Assembly: GCA_004297065.1 (NCBI GenBank)
Contig: SCUU01000114.1
Coordinates: forward strand, 1 to 42,123
Reading direction: 5' to 3'
DNA from: Gallionellaceae bacterium
GTDB taxonomy: Bacteria; Pseudomonadota; Gammaproteobacteria; Burkholderiales; Gallionellaceae
DNA: 42,123 nucleotides
A program made the translations under genes and the position numbers. The first letter of the stretch is position 1; every line of letters starts with the position of its first letter. Of this stretch, positions 1 to 8,493 are shown one piece after another. The notes under the pieces are model-generated. The model had not been told where the DNA came from, made no database searches, and saw only the letters and a program-made list of their open reading frames with translations.

Positions 1-325
1 GATGCCAGAGGTTCATTTTTCATCGCGTCAGTCCCGCGTAAAGTAGCGGCAGCTTTTGGTTTCGGCCGCTGCGCTTAACTTCGCTGCGCGAAGTTAGCCT
101 GCACCGAAAGCTGGCTCTCCGAAACAAGTCCGCAGATGCCAGAGGTTCATTTTTCATCGCGTCAGTCCCGCGTAAAGTAGCGGCAGCTTTTGGTTTCGGC
201 CGCTGCGCTTAACTTCGCTGCGCGAAGTTAGCCTGCACCGAAAGCTGGCTCTCTGAAACAAGTCCGTGGATGCCAGAGGTTCATTTTTCATCGCGTCAGT
301 CCCGCGTAAAGTAGCGGCAGCTTTT
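1..325. repeat. 134-bp tandem repeat, about 2.4 copies, at the 3' end of cbbO
   Basis: The same 134-bp unit begins at 1, 135 and 269; the third copy is cut off near 320 where it becomes the native end of cbbO. Each unit joins the last ~35 bp of cbbO and its downstream bases to a palindrome whose core is AACTTCG, loop CTGCG, CGAAGTT (77-95 and 211-229). The palindrome is flanked by AGCTTTTGGT and its near-complement ACCGAAAGCT. Copies 1 and 2 differ by only a few bases, so the duplication is recent. The array may continue beyond the left edge. Read on the minus strand, every unit keeps the cbbO tail residues LPLLYAGLTR and a TGA stop. Confidence 0.9.
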
Positions 326-2699
326 CCGGCAACCGTTCCACCTGATCCACCACCATGTAATTTTTTGCGCCGAAGATGCGCGACACGTATTGGTCGGCAC
401 GCGGATCGAGGGTCATGCAATACGTCACGATGCCGCTGCGCCCCGCCTCCTCTACCGCCTTTTTGGCGTCGTAACGCAAATACTGCGGGTCGCGTATATC
501 CACGTCGGCAGGCTCACCGTCGGTAATCACCAACAGCAGTTTTTTTGCGGAACGCTGATGTTTCAAGTGATGCGTGGCGTGGCGCATTGCCGCGCCCATG
601 CGCGTGGAAAGCTGGCCCGTCATGCCCGCCAGACGCGCCTTGGGCAATTCGTTGTAGGGTTGGTCAAAATCCTTGAAACGGTAGTACTCCACGTCGTGCC
701 GCCCGTCCGAGCAAAAGCCGTGGATGGCGAAGGGGTCGCCGATTTTGTTGATGGCATCGGCCAGCAGCACGGTGGCCTGGCGCGTCAAATCCAGCACGGT
801 GTGTTCTTGCCCCGCCACTTTCTCATTAGTGGATTCGGACAAATCCAGCAGCACCATCACCGAGATGTCGCGGATTTTGCGCACGCTGCGCATCATAATG
901 CGCGGGTCGGGCTGCATCCCCATGCGTAAATCCACCAGGCTGGCGAGTGCCGCATTGATGTCGATCTCGTCGCCATCTTCCAGCTTGCGGATGCGCGTTA
1001 CACCCTGCGGCTGCATCGCATCCAGCAAAAATTTCATCTGCGAAATGATGCGTTTGTGCTTGGCCGCGATGTCGTCAATGACCTGCAGTTCTCCTGCTTT
1101 GGGGCGTTTCTCCAGCACCGTTGCCCAGCTTGGACGTTCTAGCTGAATCTGGTAATCCCACTCGGCATAGTGGAAGGGGTCGGACACGGGTTCCTTGCCT
1201 TCCAGTTCGTTGTAGGATTTGCCGCCGCTTTCGTCGCCGATGTTTTCGTAGGGATACAACTCGCTACCCAACACCCAGATTTCCTGCGCGTCATCGCCTG
1301 CCAGCTCGCAGTCGATCTCATTCGCCATTTCCATCACGCTGACATACTTGCGCACCTGCTGCACCGTCTCGTAGCCCGCGCTCATGGATTTGTTGAAATC
1401 GAACTCTTCAAACTCCCAGAAATAGCGGTTGTCGTCGCGGTAGGGCGCGGTCAGCACATCGCTGCGCGCATTGAAATTCAGCCCCTTGTCCTTGATGCTG
1501 TGCGCCAGCGTCACGCCGATGTCCCACGACACCAAGTTGCTATCCAGGCGGGCTTGCGCCCCTGCAAACAGCACGCGCCCTTGCGCAATCCACGGATCGT
1601 TGTCCAGATAGCTCTCATCCAGCAGTGCATGCGCCAGACGGTTGAGGTAATCGCCCACGGTGGCGGTTTGCGCGGAGGTGGCGGTATGCAATTTACCCCA
1701 TAGTTGCTTGAGGCCGGGGAAGCGGCGGATCGCCAGGGCTTCGACGCGCGCATCTTCGATCACGCTGATGATCGCCATCTGCAAGGGGTTGAGCCCCTCC
1801 GCCGAAATCGGGGTCTGCGTGGAAACCAGGTGCGCGGCGCAATGCGCGGCGGCAGCGCGGTAGACTTCCAGGCCGGGGACGTGTTTCTTACCCTCACCCG
1901 AACCCTCTCCCCAAGGGAGAGGGGCCAAACGTTGCCCGCTTGCAGCGGGCACAACAAAATCATCATACGCATCGGGCAAATGCAACAAATAGCCTTCGAT
2001 ATAGGGCTTGTAGCCTTCGCGGGTTTCAAAGTCGCCGCTGGTGGGGCGCATAAAAAAGTCGCGCGCCCACAGTGCGCGCAAATACATGTTGATGCGCCGT
2101 TGCACATCCACAAACAGCGTACCCTTGCGCTCTTTTTGCAGCATGGCGCGCGATTCTTTGGAAGCCAGATTGAAGTAGTTGATCTGGGCTTCGTAATCGG
2201 TGCGATGCGCGTGCGCGCCCCACAGTGCCCAGCGGCGTAGACCGCCCAAGGTAAGCTGCCCGAACAACACTTCCAGATTGTTGAGCATGGGGCGCAGGCC
2301 GCGTGGCGCTTGACCGATCAGGTGATTCAGGAATTGCAAATAGTTAAGGAACAACTGCGTATCGCCCAAACGTTTGGCGGCGGTGGGCGCGGTGGAAAGC
2401 ATCAGCTCGATCACCGCGCCAGAGGTGCGCGAGGCCAGCTCCAACGCGGACTGCGCCAGATCGCTGACTACTGTCTCACCCACTTCGTGCGCCACCTGCG
2501 GCGCGCTGTTGACCCAGATCAGCACCATGTCGTGGCCGCGCCCCAGGCGGCCCAATGCCGCCGCGCCCTTCAGGTAGTTATCCAGACCGCGCGCGGAAAA
2601 CACCTTGGTGGCGTTGCCCCACTCCGCCGCAATCGCCTGATGGCAAACTTCGGGCAGGTCTTCCAGCAGCTCGCGGTAATCCTCCAGATGGATAGCCAT
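288..2699 (-). CDS. cbbO: CbbO, VWA-domain RuBisCO activase subunit
   Basis: Known role of the family: CbbO with the AAA+ protein CbbQ forms a motor that removes inhibitory sugar phosphates from form I RuBisCO. The 803-residue product has a helical NorD-like N-terminal part and a C-terminal von Willebrand A domain from about residue 610. A MIDAS motif DLSES is seen at 619-623 and a second metal-site segment ITDGEPAD near 725. It is last in the minus-strand order cbbL-cbbS-cbbQ-cbbO and starts 10 bp after the cbbQ stop. Residues about 249-270 are encoded by a dispersed palindromic repeat inserted in frame, which is not expected in the family. The end of the gene is duplicated in the downstream tandem repeat. 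The cbbO assignment rests on the neighbours; the alternative NorD is unlikely beside cbbLS. Confidence 0.93.
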   Translation of the reverse strand: MAIHLEDYRELLEDLPEVCHQAIAAEWGNATKVFSARGLDNYLKGAAALGRLGRGHDMVLIWVNSAPQVAHEVGETVVSDLAQSALELASRTSGAVIELMLSTAPTAAKRLGDTQLFLNYLQFLNHLIGQAPRGLRPMLNNLEVLFGQLTLGGLRRWALWGAHAHRTDYEAQINYFNLASKESRAMLQKERKGTLFVDVQRRINMYLRALWARDFFMRPTSGDFETREGYKPYIEGYLLHLPDAYDDFVVPAASGQRLAPLPWGEGSGEGKKHVPGLEVYRAAAAHCAAHLVSTQTPISAEGLNPLQMAIISVIEDARVEALAIRRFPGLKQLWGKLHTATSAQTATVGDYLNRLAHALLDESYLDNDPWIAQGRVLFAGAQARLDSNLVSWDIGVTLAHSIKDKGLNFNARSDVLTAPYRDDNRYFWEFEEFDFNKSMSAGYETVQQVRKYVSVMEMANEIDCELAGDDAQEIWVLGSELYPYENIGDESGGKSYNELEGKEPVSDPFHYAEWDYQIQLERPSWATVLEKRPKAGELQVIDDIAAKHKRIISQMKFLLDAMQPQGVTRIRKLEDGDEIDINAALASLVDLRMGMQPDPRIMMRSVRKIRDISVMVLLDLSESTNEKVAGQEHTVLDLTRQATVLLADAINKIGDPFAIHGFCSDGRHDVEYYRFKDFDQPYNELPKARLAGMTGQLSTRMGAAMRHATHHLKHQRSAKKLLLVITDGEPADVDIRDPQYLRYDAKKAVEEAGRSGIVTYCMTLDPRADQYVSRIFGAKNYMVVDQVERLPEKLPLLYAGLTR
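1889..1951. repeat. Dispersed palindromic repeat inside cbbO
   Basis: The plus strand reads ACCCTCACCCGAACCCTCTC, then CCCAAGGGAGAGGGG, followed by a second hairpin TGCCCGC-TTGCA-GCGGGCA (1933-1951). The first part is nearly identical to the intergenic copy at 22751-22788. The reading frame of cbbO stays open through it and it encodes a Gly/Pro-rich stretch (LAPLPWGEGSGEG). Confidence 0.85.
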
Positions 2700-2709
2700 C
2701 GCACAGCCC

Positions 2710-3513
2710 TCAGAAGAAGGTGGTTACAGCCGCATCCAGCGCGTCGCGCATGTCGGGGTCGTCCGTGATCGGGCGTACCAGCGCCACGCGACAAGCCTTT
2801 TGCGCCATCACGCCCTTATCGATGAGGCTGCCCGCGTAAATCAACATACGGGTAGAAATACCTTCGTCCAGACCGTGTCCTTTGAGGTTGCGCGCACGCT
2901 CGGCGATGGACACCAGCTTGCCCGCCACCTCCGCCGATACGCCCGTTTCATGCGCGACGATTTCGGTTTCAATGTCATGTGCCGGATAGTTGAAGTCCAG
3001 TCCGCCGAAACGTTGTTTGGTGGATTGCTTCAAATCCTTCATCAGGCTCTGGTAGCCGGGATTGTAGGAGATCACAATCTGAAAATCGGGATGCGCCTGT
3101 ACCAGTTCGCCTTTTTTCTCCAGCGGCAACATACGGCGATTGTCGGTCAGCGGATGGATGACCACCGTGGTGTCCTGGCGCGCTTCCACGATTTCATCGA
3201 GGTAGCAAATCGCACCATGGCGCGCGGCAGTCGCCAGCGGGCCATCCTGCCAGCGCGTGCCCTGCGCATCGAGCAGAAAACGCCCCACCAGATCGGACGC
3301 TGTCATGTCTTCGTTACACGCCACGGTGATCAGCGGCTTGCCCAGCTTATGCGCCATGTATTCCACAAAGCGCGTTTTGCCGCAGCCGGTCGGGCCTTTC
3401 AGCATCATCGGCATCCGCACGCCGTAAGCGGCTTCGAATAGCTCTACCTCATCGGCCACGGGACGGTAGTACGGCTGTTTGTTGATACGGTATTGATCCA
3501 CAACGTTACTCAT
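2710..3513 (-). CDS. cbbQ: CbbQ, AAA+ RuBisCO activase ATPase
   Basis: MoxR-type AAA+ ATPase of 267 residues that forms hexamers and partners CbbO to reactivate inhibited RuBisCO. Walker A GPTGCGKT is at residues 40-47 and the Walker B segment ICYLDE at 102-107. The ATG at 3513 (MSNVVDQYR) is chosen over an in-frame ATG 30 bp upstream because AGGAG sits at the right distance before it and because the family starts there. The gene lies between cbbS and cbbO. A candidate attenuator hairpin separates it from cbbS, which would lower its expression relative to the RuBisCO subunits. NorQ is the close relative and is excluded by context. Confidence 0.94.
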   Translation of the reverse strand: MSNVVDQYRINKQPYYRPVADEVELFEAAYGVRMPMMLKGPTGCGKTRFVEYMAHKLGKPLITVACNEDMTASDLVGRFLLDAQGTRWQDGPLATAARHGAICYLDEIVEARQDTTVVIHPLTDNRRMLPLEKKGELVQAHPDFQIVISYNPGYQSLMKDLKQSTKQRFGGLDFNYPAHDIETEIVAHETGVSAEVAGKLVSIAERARNLKGHGLDEGISTRMLIYAGSLIDKGVMAQKACRVALVRPITDDPDMRDALDAAVTTFF

Positions 3514-3587
3514 GTCGCTCTCCTGTTTTGACGGAATACACACGAATCAGCACGGTTGCTGATTGCTGCGCACTCTGGGCGCCCGAT

Positions 3588-3621
3588 AAAAAACCCCCGC
3601 CGTCCGGCGAGACAACGAGGG
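3588..3621 (-). terminator. Attenuator or leaky terminator between cbbS and cbbQ
   Basis: On the minus strand CCCTCG (3621-3616) pairs with CGGGGG (3599-3594), with an inner GCC-GGAC-GGC hairpin, followed by six T. Position after cbbS suggests partial termination so that cbbLS exceed cbbQO. This is an inference from structure only. Confidence 0.55.
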
Positions 3622-3647
3622 CTTCTTTTTCAGCAGCGATAAAACGC

Positions 3648-4004
3648 TTAAACCGTTTTGCCCCGGAAGACCACCATGTTGGTGCCTTGCGATTGCGCGA
3701 AGTTGTCGTAGGCCAACAGGCGAACGTGATTGTTCGGGTTGGCTTTATGGCAAGCTTCCGCCTCTTTGATGACAGCATCCACGTTGGTTTCGCCAAACAT
3801 CGGCAGCTTCCACATGTACCAGTAGTTATCCATCAGGTGTTCGGGTTCGGTGTGTTCAATCGCCGGATTCCAACCTTTTTTCACGATGTATTCCACTTGT
3901 TTGCGGATCTGCTCGGTCGTCATGGCCGGCAAATACGAAAACGTTTCAAACTTGCGGCTGGCCGGGTCAGACACGCGGGATTTGTAATCTTGCATTTCGC
4001 TCAT
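3648..4004 (-). CDS. cbbS: RuBisCO small subunit, form IA
   Basis: Small subunit of ribulose-1,5-bisphosphate carboxylase/oxygenase, which caps the L8 core in the L8S8 enzyme of the Calvin cycle. The 118 residues are typical of bacterial form IA. Recognisable segments are [34 protein letters not shown] and [15 protein letters not shown]. It follows cbbL by 67 bp, which hold a stable hairpin. Start ATG at 4004 has AAAGGAAA just upstream. There are no carboxysome genes and cbbQO are present, which fits the non-carboxysomal IAq type. Confidence 0.97.
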   Translation of the reverse strand: MSEMQDYKSRVSDPASRKFETFSYLPAMTTEQIRKQVEYIVKKGWNPAIEHTEPEHLMDNYWYMWKLPMFGETNVDAVIKEAEACHKANPNNHVRLLAYDNFAQSQGTNMVVFRGKTV

Positions 4005-4032
4005 TTTTTTTCCTTTCGGTTAACTAGTAGCT

Positions 4033-4064
4033 GGTGCGATAGCGCGCTCGCGCGCACCATCGCC
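4033..4064 (-). promoter_or_regulatory. Stable hairpin between cbbL and cbbS
   Basis: The 67-bp gap holds GGTGCG/CGCACC and GCGAT/ATCGC complements around a GCGCGC-rich core, so the cbbL-cbbS mRNA should fold strongly here. No T-run follows, so it is more likely an mRNA-stability or processing element than a terminator. Confidence 0.35.
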
Positions 4065-4071
4065 TGTTGGC

Positions 4072-5493
4072 TTATTTATGCGCAACGTCCAGTTTGTCCA
4101 CGGTGTCGAATTCGAACTTGATTTCTTTCCATGTTTCCATGGCGATTTTCAGTTCCGGGCTGGAAGCGGCGGCTTTGGTCAAAATGTCCTTGCCTTCTTT
4201 TTCCAGCTCGCGACCTTGATTGCGTGCTTCCACGCAGGCTTCGAGAGCCACGCGGTTGGCTGCCGCACCCGCAGCGTTGCCCCATGGGTGACCCAATGTG
4301 CCGCCACCGAATTGCAAACAGGCATCGTCGCCGAAGATGTTCACCAGGGCCGGCATATGCCATACGTGGATACCGCCGGAAGCGACCGGGAATACGCCGG
4401 GCATAGAACCCCAATCCTGGTCAAAGAAGATACCGCGCGACCGGTCTTCCTTGATGAAGCTGTCGCGCATCAAGTCAACGAAGCCCAGCGTGGGAGCGCG
4501 GTCGCCCTCCAGCTTGCCGACCACGGTGCCGGAATGCAGGTGGTCGCCACCGGACAGGCGCAGCGCCTTGGCCAACACGCGGAAATGAATGCCGTGGTGC
4601 GGGTTGCGGTCGATCACGGCATGCATCGCGCGGTGGATGTGCAACAACATACCGTTATCGCGGCACCAGTTGGCCAAGCCGGTGTTAGCACAGAAGCCGC
4701 CGGTCAGGAAATCGTGCATGATGATCGGTGCGCCGATTTCCTTGGCGTATTCTGCGCGCTTGTACATTTCTTCCGGAGTAGGAGCAGTCACGTTCAGGTA
4801 GTGGCCTTTGCGCTCGCCGGTTTCACGTTCCGCCTTCAGGGTCGCTTCCTGCACGAAGTCGAAACGGGCACGCCAGCGCATGAACGGTTGGCTGTTAACG
4901 TTTTCGTCATCCTTGGTCAAATCCAGACCACCGCGCAAGCACTCATAAACCGCACGACCATAGTTCTTGGCGGACAAACCCAGCTTGGGCTTGATCGTGC
5001 AACCCAGCAACGGGCGACCATATTTATTAAAAATGTCGCGTTCTACTTGAATACCTTGTGGCGGACCGCCGCAGGTCTTCACGTAAGCGATCGGAAAGCG
5101 CACGTCTTCTAGGCGCAAAGCACGCAATGCCTTGAAGCCGAACACGTTGCCCACCAGCGAGGTGAACACGTTGACCACGGAGCCCTCTTCAAACAGGTCG
5201 ATCGGGTAGGCGACGAATGCGTAGAAACAGGTATCATCGCCGGGCACGTCTTCGATGCGATAGGCGCGGCCCTTGTAGTGATCCAGGTCGGTCAGCAAGT
5301 CGGTCCACACCGTGGTCCATGTGCCAGTCGAAGATTCGGCCGCCACTGCAGCGGCCACTTCCTCGCGCGGCACGCCCGCTTGCGGGGTGATTTTGAAACA
5401 CGCCAGAATGTCGGTATCCTGAATCTTGTATTCCGGTTCCCAGTAAGTCTGCCGGTATTCTTTTACCCCGGCGTTGTAGGTTTTCACTGCCAT
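4072..5493 (-). CDS. cbbL: RuBisCO large subunit, form IA
   Basis: Catalytic subunit that carboxylates ribulose-1,5-bisphosphate; 473 residues as usual for form I. Active-site residues are all present: catalytic Lys168 in CTIKPKLG, the carbamylated Lys194 with Asp196 and Glu197 in LTKDDEN, His287 in HIHRAMHA and loop-6 Lys327 in [11 protein letters not shown]. The start MAVKTYNAG at 5493 is preferred over an ATG 15 bp upstream because it has GAAGGAG at good spacing and matches the family. First gene of the cbbLSQO order and divergent from cbbR, so probably CbbR-controlled. No sign of damage. Confidence 0.98.
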   Translation of the reverse strand: MAVKTYNAGVKEYRQTYWEPEYKIQDTDILACFKITPQAGVPREEVAAAVAAESSTGTWTTVWTDLLTDLDHYKGRAYRIEDVPGDDTCFYAFVAYPIDLFEEGSVVNVFTSLVGNVFGFKALRALRLEDVRFPIAYVKTCGGPPQGIQVERDIFNKYGRPLLGCTIKPKLGLSAKNYGRAVYECLRGGLDLTKDDENVNSQPFMRWRARFDFVQEATLKAERETGERKGHYLNVTAPTPEEMYKRAEYAKEIGAPIIMHDFLTGGFCANTGLANWCRDNGMLLHIHRAMHAVIDRNPHHGIHFRVLAKALRLSGGDHLHSGTVVGKLEGDRAPTLGFVDLMRDSFIKEDRSRGIFFDQDWGSMPGVFPVASGGIHVWHMPALVNIFGDDACLQFGGGTLGHPWGNAAGAAANRVALEACVEARNQGRELEKEGKDILTKAAASSPELKIAMETWKEIKFEFDTVDKLDVAHK

Positions 5494-5567
5494 TGCAAGC
5501 TCCTTCATTCATGTTGACTTTACCCCCCGCCGAACGGAGGACTTGTGGCTCTTGAGAGCGTGCGGGA

Positions 5568-5634
5568 ACTATAACCAATGAAAATCATAAATAATAATTG
5601 TATTTTTCGATGCTAACGATAGACTGCAATCTAT
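5568..5634 (-). promoter_or_regulatory. Candidate cbbL promoter and CbbR operator
   Basis: In the 160-bp cbbL-cbbR divergent region a -10-like TATAGT lies at 5573-5568 (minus strand), which predicts a start near 5561. A 16-bp palindrome ATAGA-CTGCAA-TCTAT at 5619-5634 is centred about 65 bp upstream of that start, where LysR-type regulators usually bind their recognition site. The region between is very AT-rich. The palindrome has a 6-bp centre and so is not an exact T-N11-A motif. Confidence 0.45.
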
Positions 5635-5653
5635 GGTTTAACGGAGCCCCTAC

Positions 5654-6616
5654 ATGGATCACGCCAGAATGATGAAGAATGCAACCTTGCGCCAGCTCAA
5701 GGTATTCGAGTCCGTGGCGCGCAACCTCTCCTTCACCCGCGCGGCGGAGGAACTCTACCTCACCCAGCCCACGGTATCTATTCAGCTCAAGCAGCTCACC
5801 GAGTTGGTCGGGCTACCGCTGTTCGAGCATATCGGCAAGCGGATATACCTCACCGACGCCGGACAAGAACTGCTCAATGTGTGCCGCGGAATTTTTGACG
5901 GTCTCGCGCGCTTCGAGATGCTGGTCTCCGACATGAAGGGCGTGAAAGCAGGCAAACTGCGGGTCGCGGTGATCACCACCGCCAAGTATTTTGTTCCGCG
6001 CCTCCTCGGCCTGTTCTGCCAGCGCTTTCCCGGTATCGATGTGTCGCTCAAGGTGAGCAACCGCGAGCGGGTGTTGCAGCGCATGGCCGACAATCAGGAC
6101 GACATATATGTACTCGGCACTCCCCCCGAAGATATGGACATAGAGGTAGAGCCCTTTCTGGAAAATCCGCTGGTCGTGCTGGCACCCGGCAAGCATCCGC
6201 TGGCTGCAGAAAAGAATATCTCGCTGCAGCGCCTGGCGGACGAGCCCTTTCTGATGCGCGAACCCGGATCCGGTATCCGCCTGGCCACCGAACAGTTTTT
6301 TGCCGAACGCGGGCTGGAACTGAAAGTCCGCATGGAGCTCGGCAGCAACGAAGCGATCAAGCAGGCGGTGGTGGGCGGGCTCGGTCTTGCCGTGCTGTCG
6401 GCCCATACGCTCACGCTTGGCCACAACAGCGAGGAACTGGCCATTCTCGACGTGCAGAATTTCCCCATCCGGCGCCACTGGTATCTGGCTTACCCCAAAG
6501 ACAAACAGTTGTCGGTGGTCGCTTTGGCCTTCCTGGAATTTCTGCACAAGGAGAGCAAGCTGATCGGCGAGAAATATCTGCATGGAATCCCGGGCTTCCC
6601 GTCGCAGAGAAACTGA
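5654..6616 (+). CDS. cbbR: CbbR, LysR-type activator of the cbb operon
   Basis: LysR-family transcription regulator of 320 residues, divergent from cbbL by 160 bp. N-terminal winged helix-turn-helix at about residues 10-70 (LRQLKVFESVARNLSFTRAA, then LTQPTVSIQLKQL), followed by a substrate-binding-protein-like effector domain from about 95 to 300. Known CbbR proteins sense metabolites such as RuBP or NADPH and activate cbb genes. ATG at 5654 has ACGGAG upstream; an internal ATG at residue 7 is possible. The assignment depends on position next to cbbLSQO as well as the sequence. Confidence 0.93.
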   Translation: MDHARMMKNATLRQLKVFESVARNLSFTRAAEELYLTQPTVSIQLKQLTELVGLPLFEHIGKRIYLTDAGQELLNVCRGIFDGLARFEMLVSDMKGVKAGKLRVAVITTAKYFVPRLLGLFCQRFPGIDVSLKVSNRERVLQRMADNQDDIYVLGTPPEDMDIEVEPFLENPLVVLAPGKHPLAAEKNISLQRLADEPFLMREPGSGIRLATEQFFAERGLELKVRMELGSNEAIKQAVVGGLGLAVLSAHTLTLGHNSEELAILDVQNFPIRRHWYLAYPKDKQLSVVALAFLEFLHKESKLIGEKYLHGIPGFPSQRN

Positions 6617-6750
6617 AGATACATTGCGTTCGCCTGTCGCCTCCAGACTGCAGGACAACCTTTTTTGCGGCTTTTTTCACACTACGACAATATTCCCATC
6701 CGTGATCCGTCTTCACGGGCATAGATACGACACTGGCTGCGAATGCGCTG

Positions 6751-7296
6751 ATGACCGAACAGGATAAACGCATCACCGAGACCCTCTCGCAAGAACGCGG
6801 GCGGCTGCGGAATTTCATTCGGCGGCGCGTGCCGGATGCGAACGAGGCAGAGGATATCCTGCAGGACGTGTTCTTGGAGTATGTCGGGGCTTACCGGTTG
6901 CCCGAGCCGATCGAGCAGGTCGGTGCGTGGTTGTTCCGCGTGGCGCGCAATCGCATCATCGACCGTTTTCGCAAGAAGCGCGAGATGGCATTGCCGGAAA
7001 TGCCGGGCGAGGAAGAAGACGGACATTGGCTGGAAAAAGTGCTGCCGTTGGCGGATGCTGGGCCGGAAGTGGCCTATGCGCGGTCGGTGTTGCTGGAAGA
7101 GCTGTGTGCCGCGCTCGGAGAGTTACCCAAGGAACAGCGCGACGTATTCATCGCCCATGAACTGGACGGACGCAGTTTCAAGGAACTGGCAGCCGAAAAA
7201 AATGTGGCGGTGAACACGCTGCTGGCGCGCAAGCGATATGCGGTGCTGCATCTGCGGGCACGGCTGCAAGCGATATATGACGAATTCAATCTTTAA
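6751..7296 (+). CDS. ECF-type RNA polymerase sigma factor
   Basis: Group 4 sigma-70 factor of 181 residues. Sigma region 2 is at about 20-75 (ANEAEDILQDVFLEYV, VARNRIIDRFRKKRE) and region 4 at about 112-170 (LGELPKEQRDVFIAHELDG, then FKELAAEKNVAVNTLLARK). An acidic linker joins them. It would direct core RNA polymerase to a small set of promoters. The next gene starts 12 bp downstream behind AAGGAG and encodes a small membrane protein with Cys and His residues, so that protein could be its regulator. No zinc-type anti-sigma HxxxCxxC motif is seen. Target promoters were not identified. Confidence 0.9.
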   Translation: MTEQDKRITETLSQERGRLRNFIRRRVPDANEAEDILQDVFLEYVGAYRLPEPIEQVGAWLFRVARNRIIDRFRKKREMALPEMPGEEEDGHWLEKVLPLADAGPEVAYARSVLLEELCAALGELPKEQRDVFIAHELDGRSFKELAAEKNVAVNTLLARKRYAVLHLRARLQAIYDEFNL

Positions 7297-7307
7297 GGAG
7301 AGCAAAA

Positions 7308-7655
7308 ATGGGTATGAGCTGCAAGGCAGAATGCTGGAAGATAGGCTTATTGGTGGTGGCAGGTATCGCGGCGCTGGGCTGGGTGGTGATGGCGTTGTGG
7401 AACTGGTTGCTGCCGACAATGTTCTTCGGCGTCAGGGAGATCGATTATGTGCAGGCGATGGGTGTGCTGTTGCTGAGCAAGATATTGTTCGGCGGATTCC
7501 GCGGGCACTGCGGCGGCCATCGCAAGTGGCATCGGCATCGCGTCGTGAGTCAATACATGGAAAACATGACGCCGGAGGAGCGCGAAAAATTCCAGAGCGC
7601 CATTCTCGGCTGGTGCGGCAGAGGCAAACAGGCAGACACGACGTCGAAGGAATAA
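7308..7655 (+). CDS. Small membrane protein downstream of ECF sigma factor
   Basis: Protein of 115 residues that I do not recognise with certainty. It has two hydrophobic segments (about 11-36 and 46-62), an N-terminal CKAEC motif, and a Gly/His/Cys-rich region GHCGGHRKWHRHR after the second segment. The C-terminal part contains MTPEEREKFQSAILGWCGRG, a polar stretch with another Cys. Strong AAGGAG precedes the ATG, and the spacing to the sigma gene indicates one transcript. A role as membrane anti-sigma or metal/redox sensor is an inference from position and from the Cys/His content. Confidence 0.8.
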   Translation: MGMSCKAECWKIGLLVVAGIAALGWVVMALWNWLLPTMFFGVREIDYVQAMGVLLLSKILFGGFRGHCGGHRKWHRHRVVSQYMENMTPEEREKFQSAILGWCGRGKQADTTSKE

Positions 7656-7656
7656 C

Positions 7657-7869
7657 ATGACGAGGCGCATCCTGTTGCTGGGGGCGACCGGATGTACCGG
7701 ACGACTCGCCCTCGAATACGTCTTGTCGCAAGGCATGGAAGTGGCGGCACTGGCACGCAGTGATCGAAGGTTCGCCGATGAATGCGGACGATGTCAGGAA
7801 AACCATCGTGGGCTGCGACGCGGTGGTCAGTGCGTTGAACAACAATCGCACGTCGGATAATTTTAGATA
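7657..7869 (+). pseudogene. Decayed NAD(P)-binding (NmrA-like/SDR) oxidoreductase
   Basis: The first frame encodes MTRRILLLGATGCTGRLAL, a Rossmann GATGxTG dinucleotide-binding start, and continues to ALARSD. The homologous continuation GSPMNADDVRKTIVGCDAVV, followed by SALNNNRTSDN, is found in another frame at about 7774-7860, so a deletion with frameshift lies near 7765. The sequence then ends at a stop, lacking most of the usual ~200-residue protein. It follows the membrane-protein gene by one base and may be carried on the same mRNA, but it cannot make a functional enzyme. Confidence 0.75.
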
Positions 7870-7994
7870 AGAAACACTTTCAGGAACACCACTATCCGTC
7901 TAAAACCAAAGCTCCCCCTGCTTCATTCAAGAATATGCACTGATATTTCTATCAAACGGATCACAAAAGGTTGTGTTTTTGTCGTCCATTTATG

Positions 7995-8402
7995 TCAGGC
8001 ATTACCCGCCCCCTGATTGCGCATAAAATCGGCCACCTTCTGAAACGCCAGCAACAACTCTTGGCGCAACGCCTCATCCTCCACCACATCGTTCACCGCC
8101 TGCGTCATACACATCATCCACTGGTCGCGCTCTTCATCGCCGATGGCGAACGGCAGGTGGCGCTGGCGCAGGCGCGGATGGCCGAATTTCTCCACGAACA
8201 ACTGCGGCCCGCCCATCCAGCCGGACAGGAACATGAACAATTTGTCTTCCGCCCCTTTCAAGCTGATGTGGTGCATCTTGCGGATGCGGTGTACCTCGGG
8301 CAATTCGTCCATCAGGTAGTAGAAGCGTTGCACCAGTTCGCGCACCTTCGCTTCGCCGCCGATGCGCTCGTAATGGGTGTTCTGATTTTCGCTGATCCGC
8401 AT
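7995..8402 (-). CDS. Truncated hemoglobin, group II
   Basis: Protein of 135 residues of the 2-on-2 globin family that binds heme and O2 or NO. Typical segments are GGEAKVRELVQRFYYLMDEL (helices A/B), GAEDKLFMFLSGWMGGPQLF, FGHPRLRQRHLPF with the proximal His in the HPRLR segment, and a Trp in DERDQWMMCM where group II proteins have Trp G8. Single gene, with no operon partner on the same strand close by. It is followed upstream (8422-8482) by a large inverted repeat. Possible roles are NO detoxification or O2 handling; which one cannot be told from sequence. Confidence 0.92.
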   Translation of the reverse strand: MRISENQNTHYERIGGEAKVRELVQRFYYLMDELPEVHRIRKMHHISLKGAEDKLFMFLSGWMGGPQLFVEKFGHPRLRQRHLPFAIGDEERDQWMMCMTQAVNDVVEDEALRQELLLAFQKVADFMRNQGAGNA

Positions 8403-8421
8403 AATTTTCCCGTTATTTCTA

Positions 8422-8482
8422 TCCGCAGATTACGCAGATTCACGCAGATTTTTTAATCTGGCTAATCTGCGTAATCTGCGGA
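8422..8482. repeat. Large perfect inverted repeat, AATCTGCG family
   Basis: TCCGCAGATTACGCAGATT (8422-8440) is the exact complement of AATCTGCGTAATCTGCGGA (8464-8482); the loop contains a further AGATT/AATCT pair. A second member with the same 19-bp arms lies at 14204-14333. It sits between the hemoglobin and methyltransferase genes and could act as a transcription or mRNA structure element. Confidence 0.9.
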
Positions 8483-8493
8483 CAAAAAGTTTT

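Noticed and set aside
1-325. Tandem repeat as a CRISPR array
   Set aside because: The unit is 134 bp and adjacent copies are nearly identical without unique spacers.
7962-7980. CACAA-AAGG-TTGTG-TTTTT as a terminator
   Set aside because: Stem of five bp and AT-rich; too weak to support.
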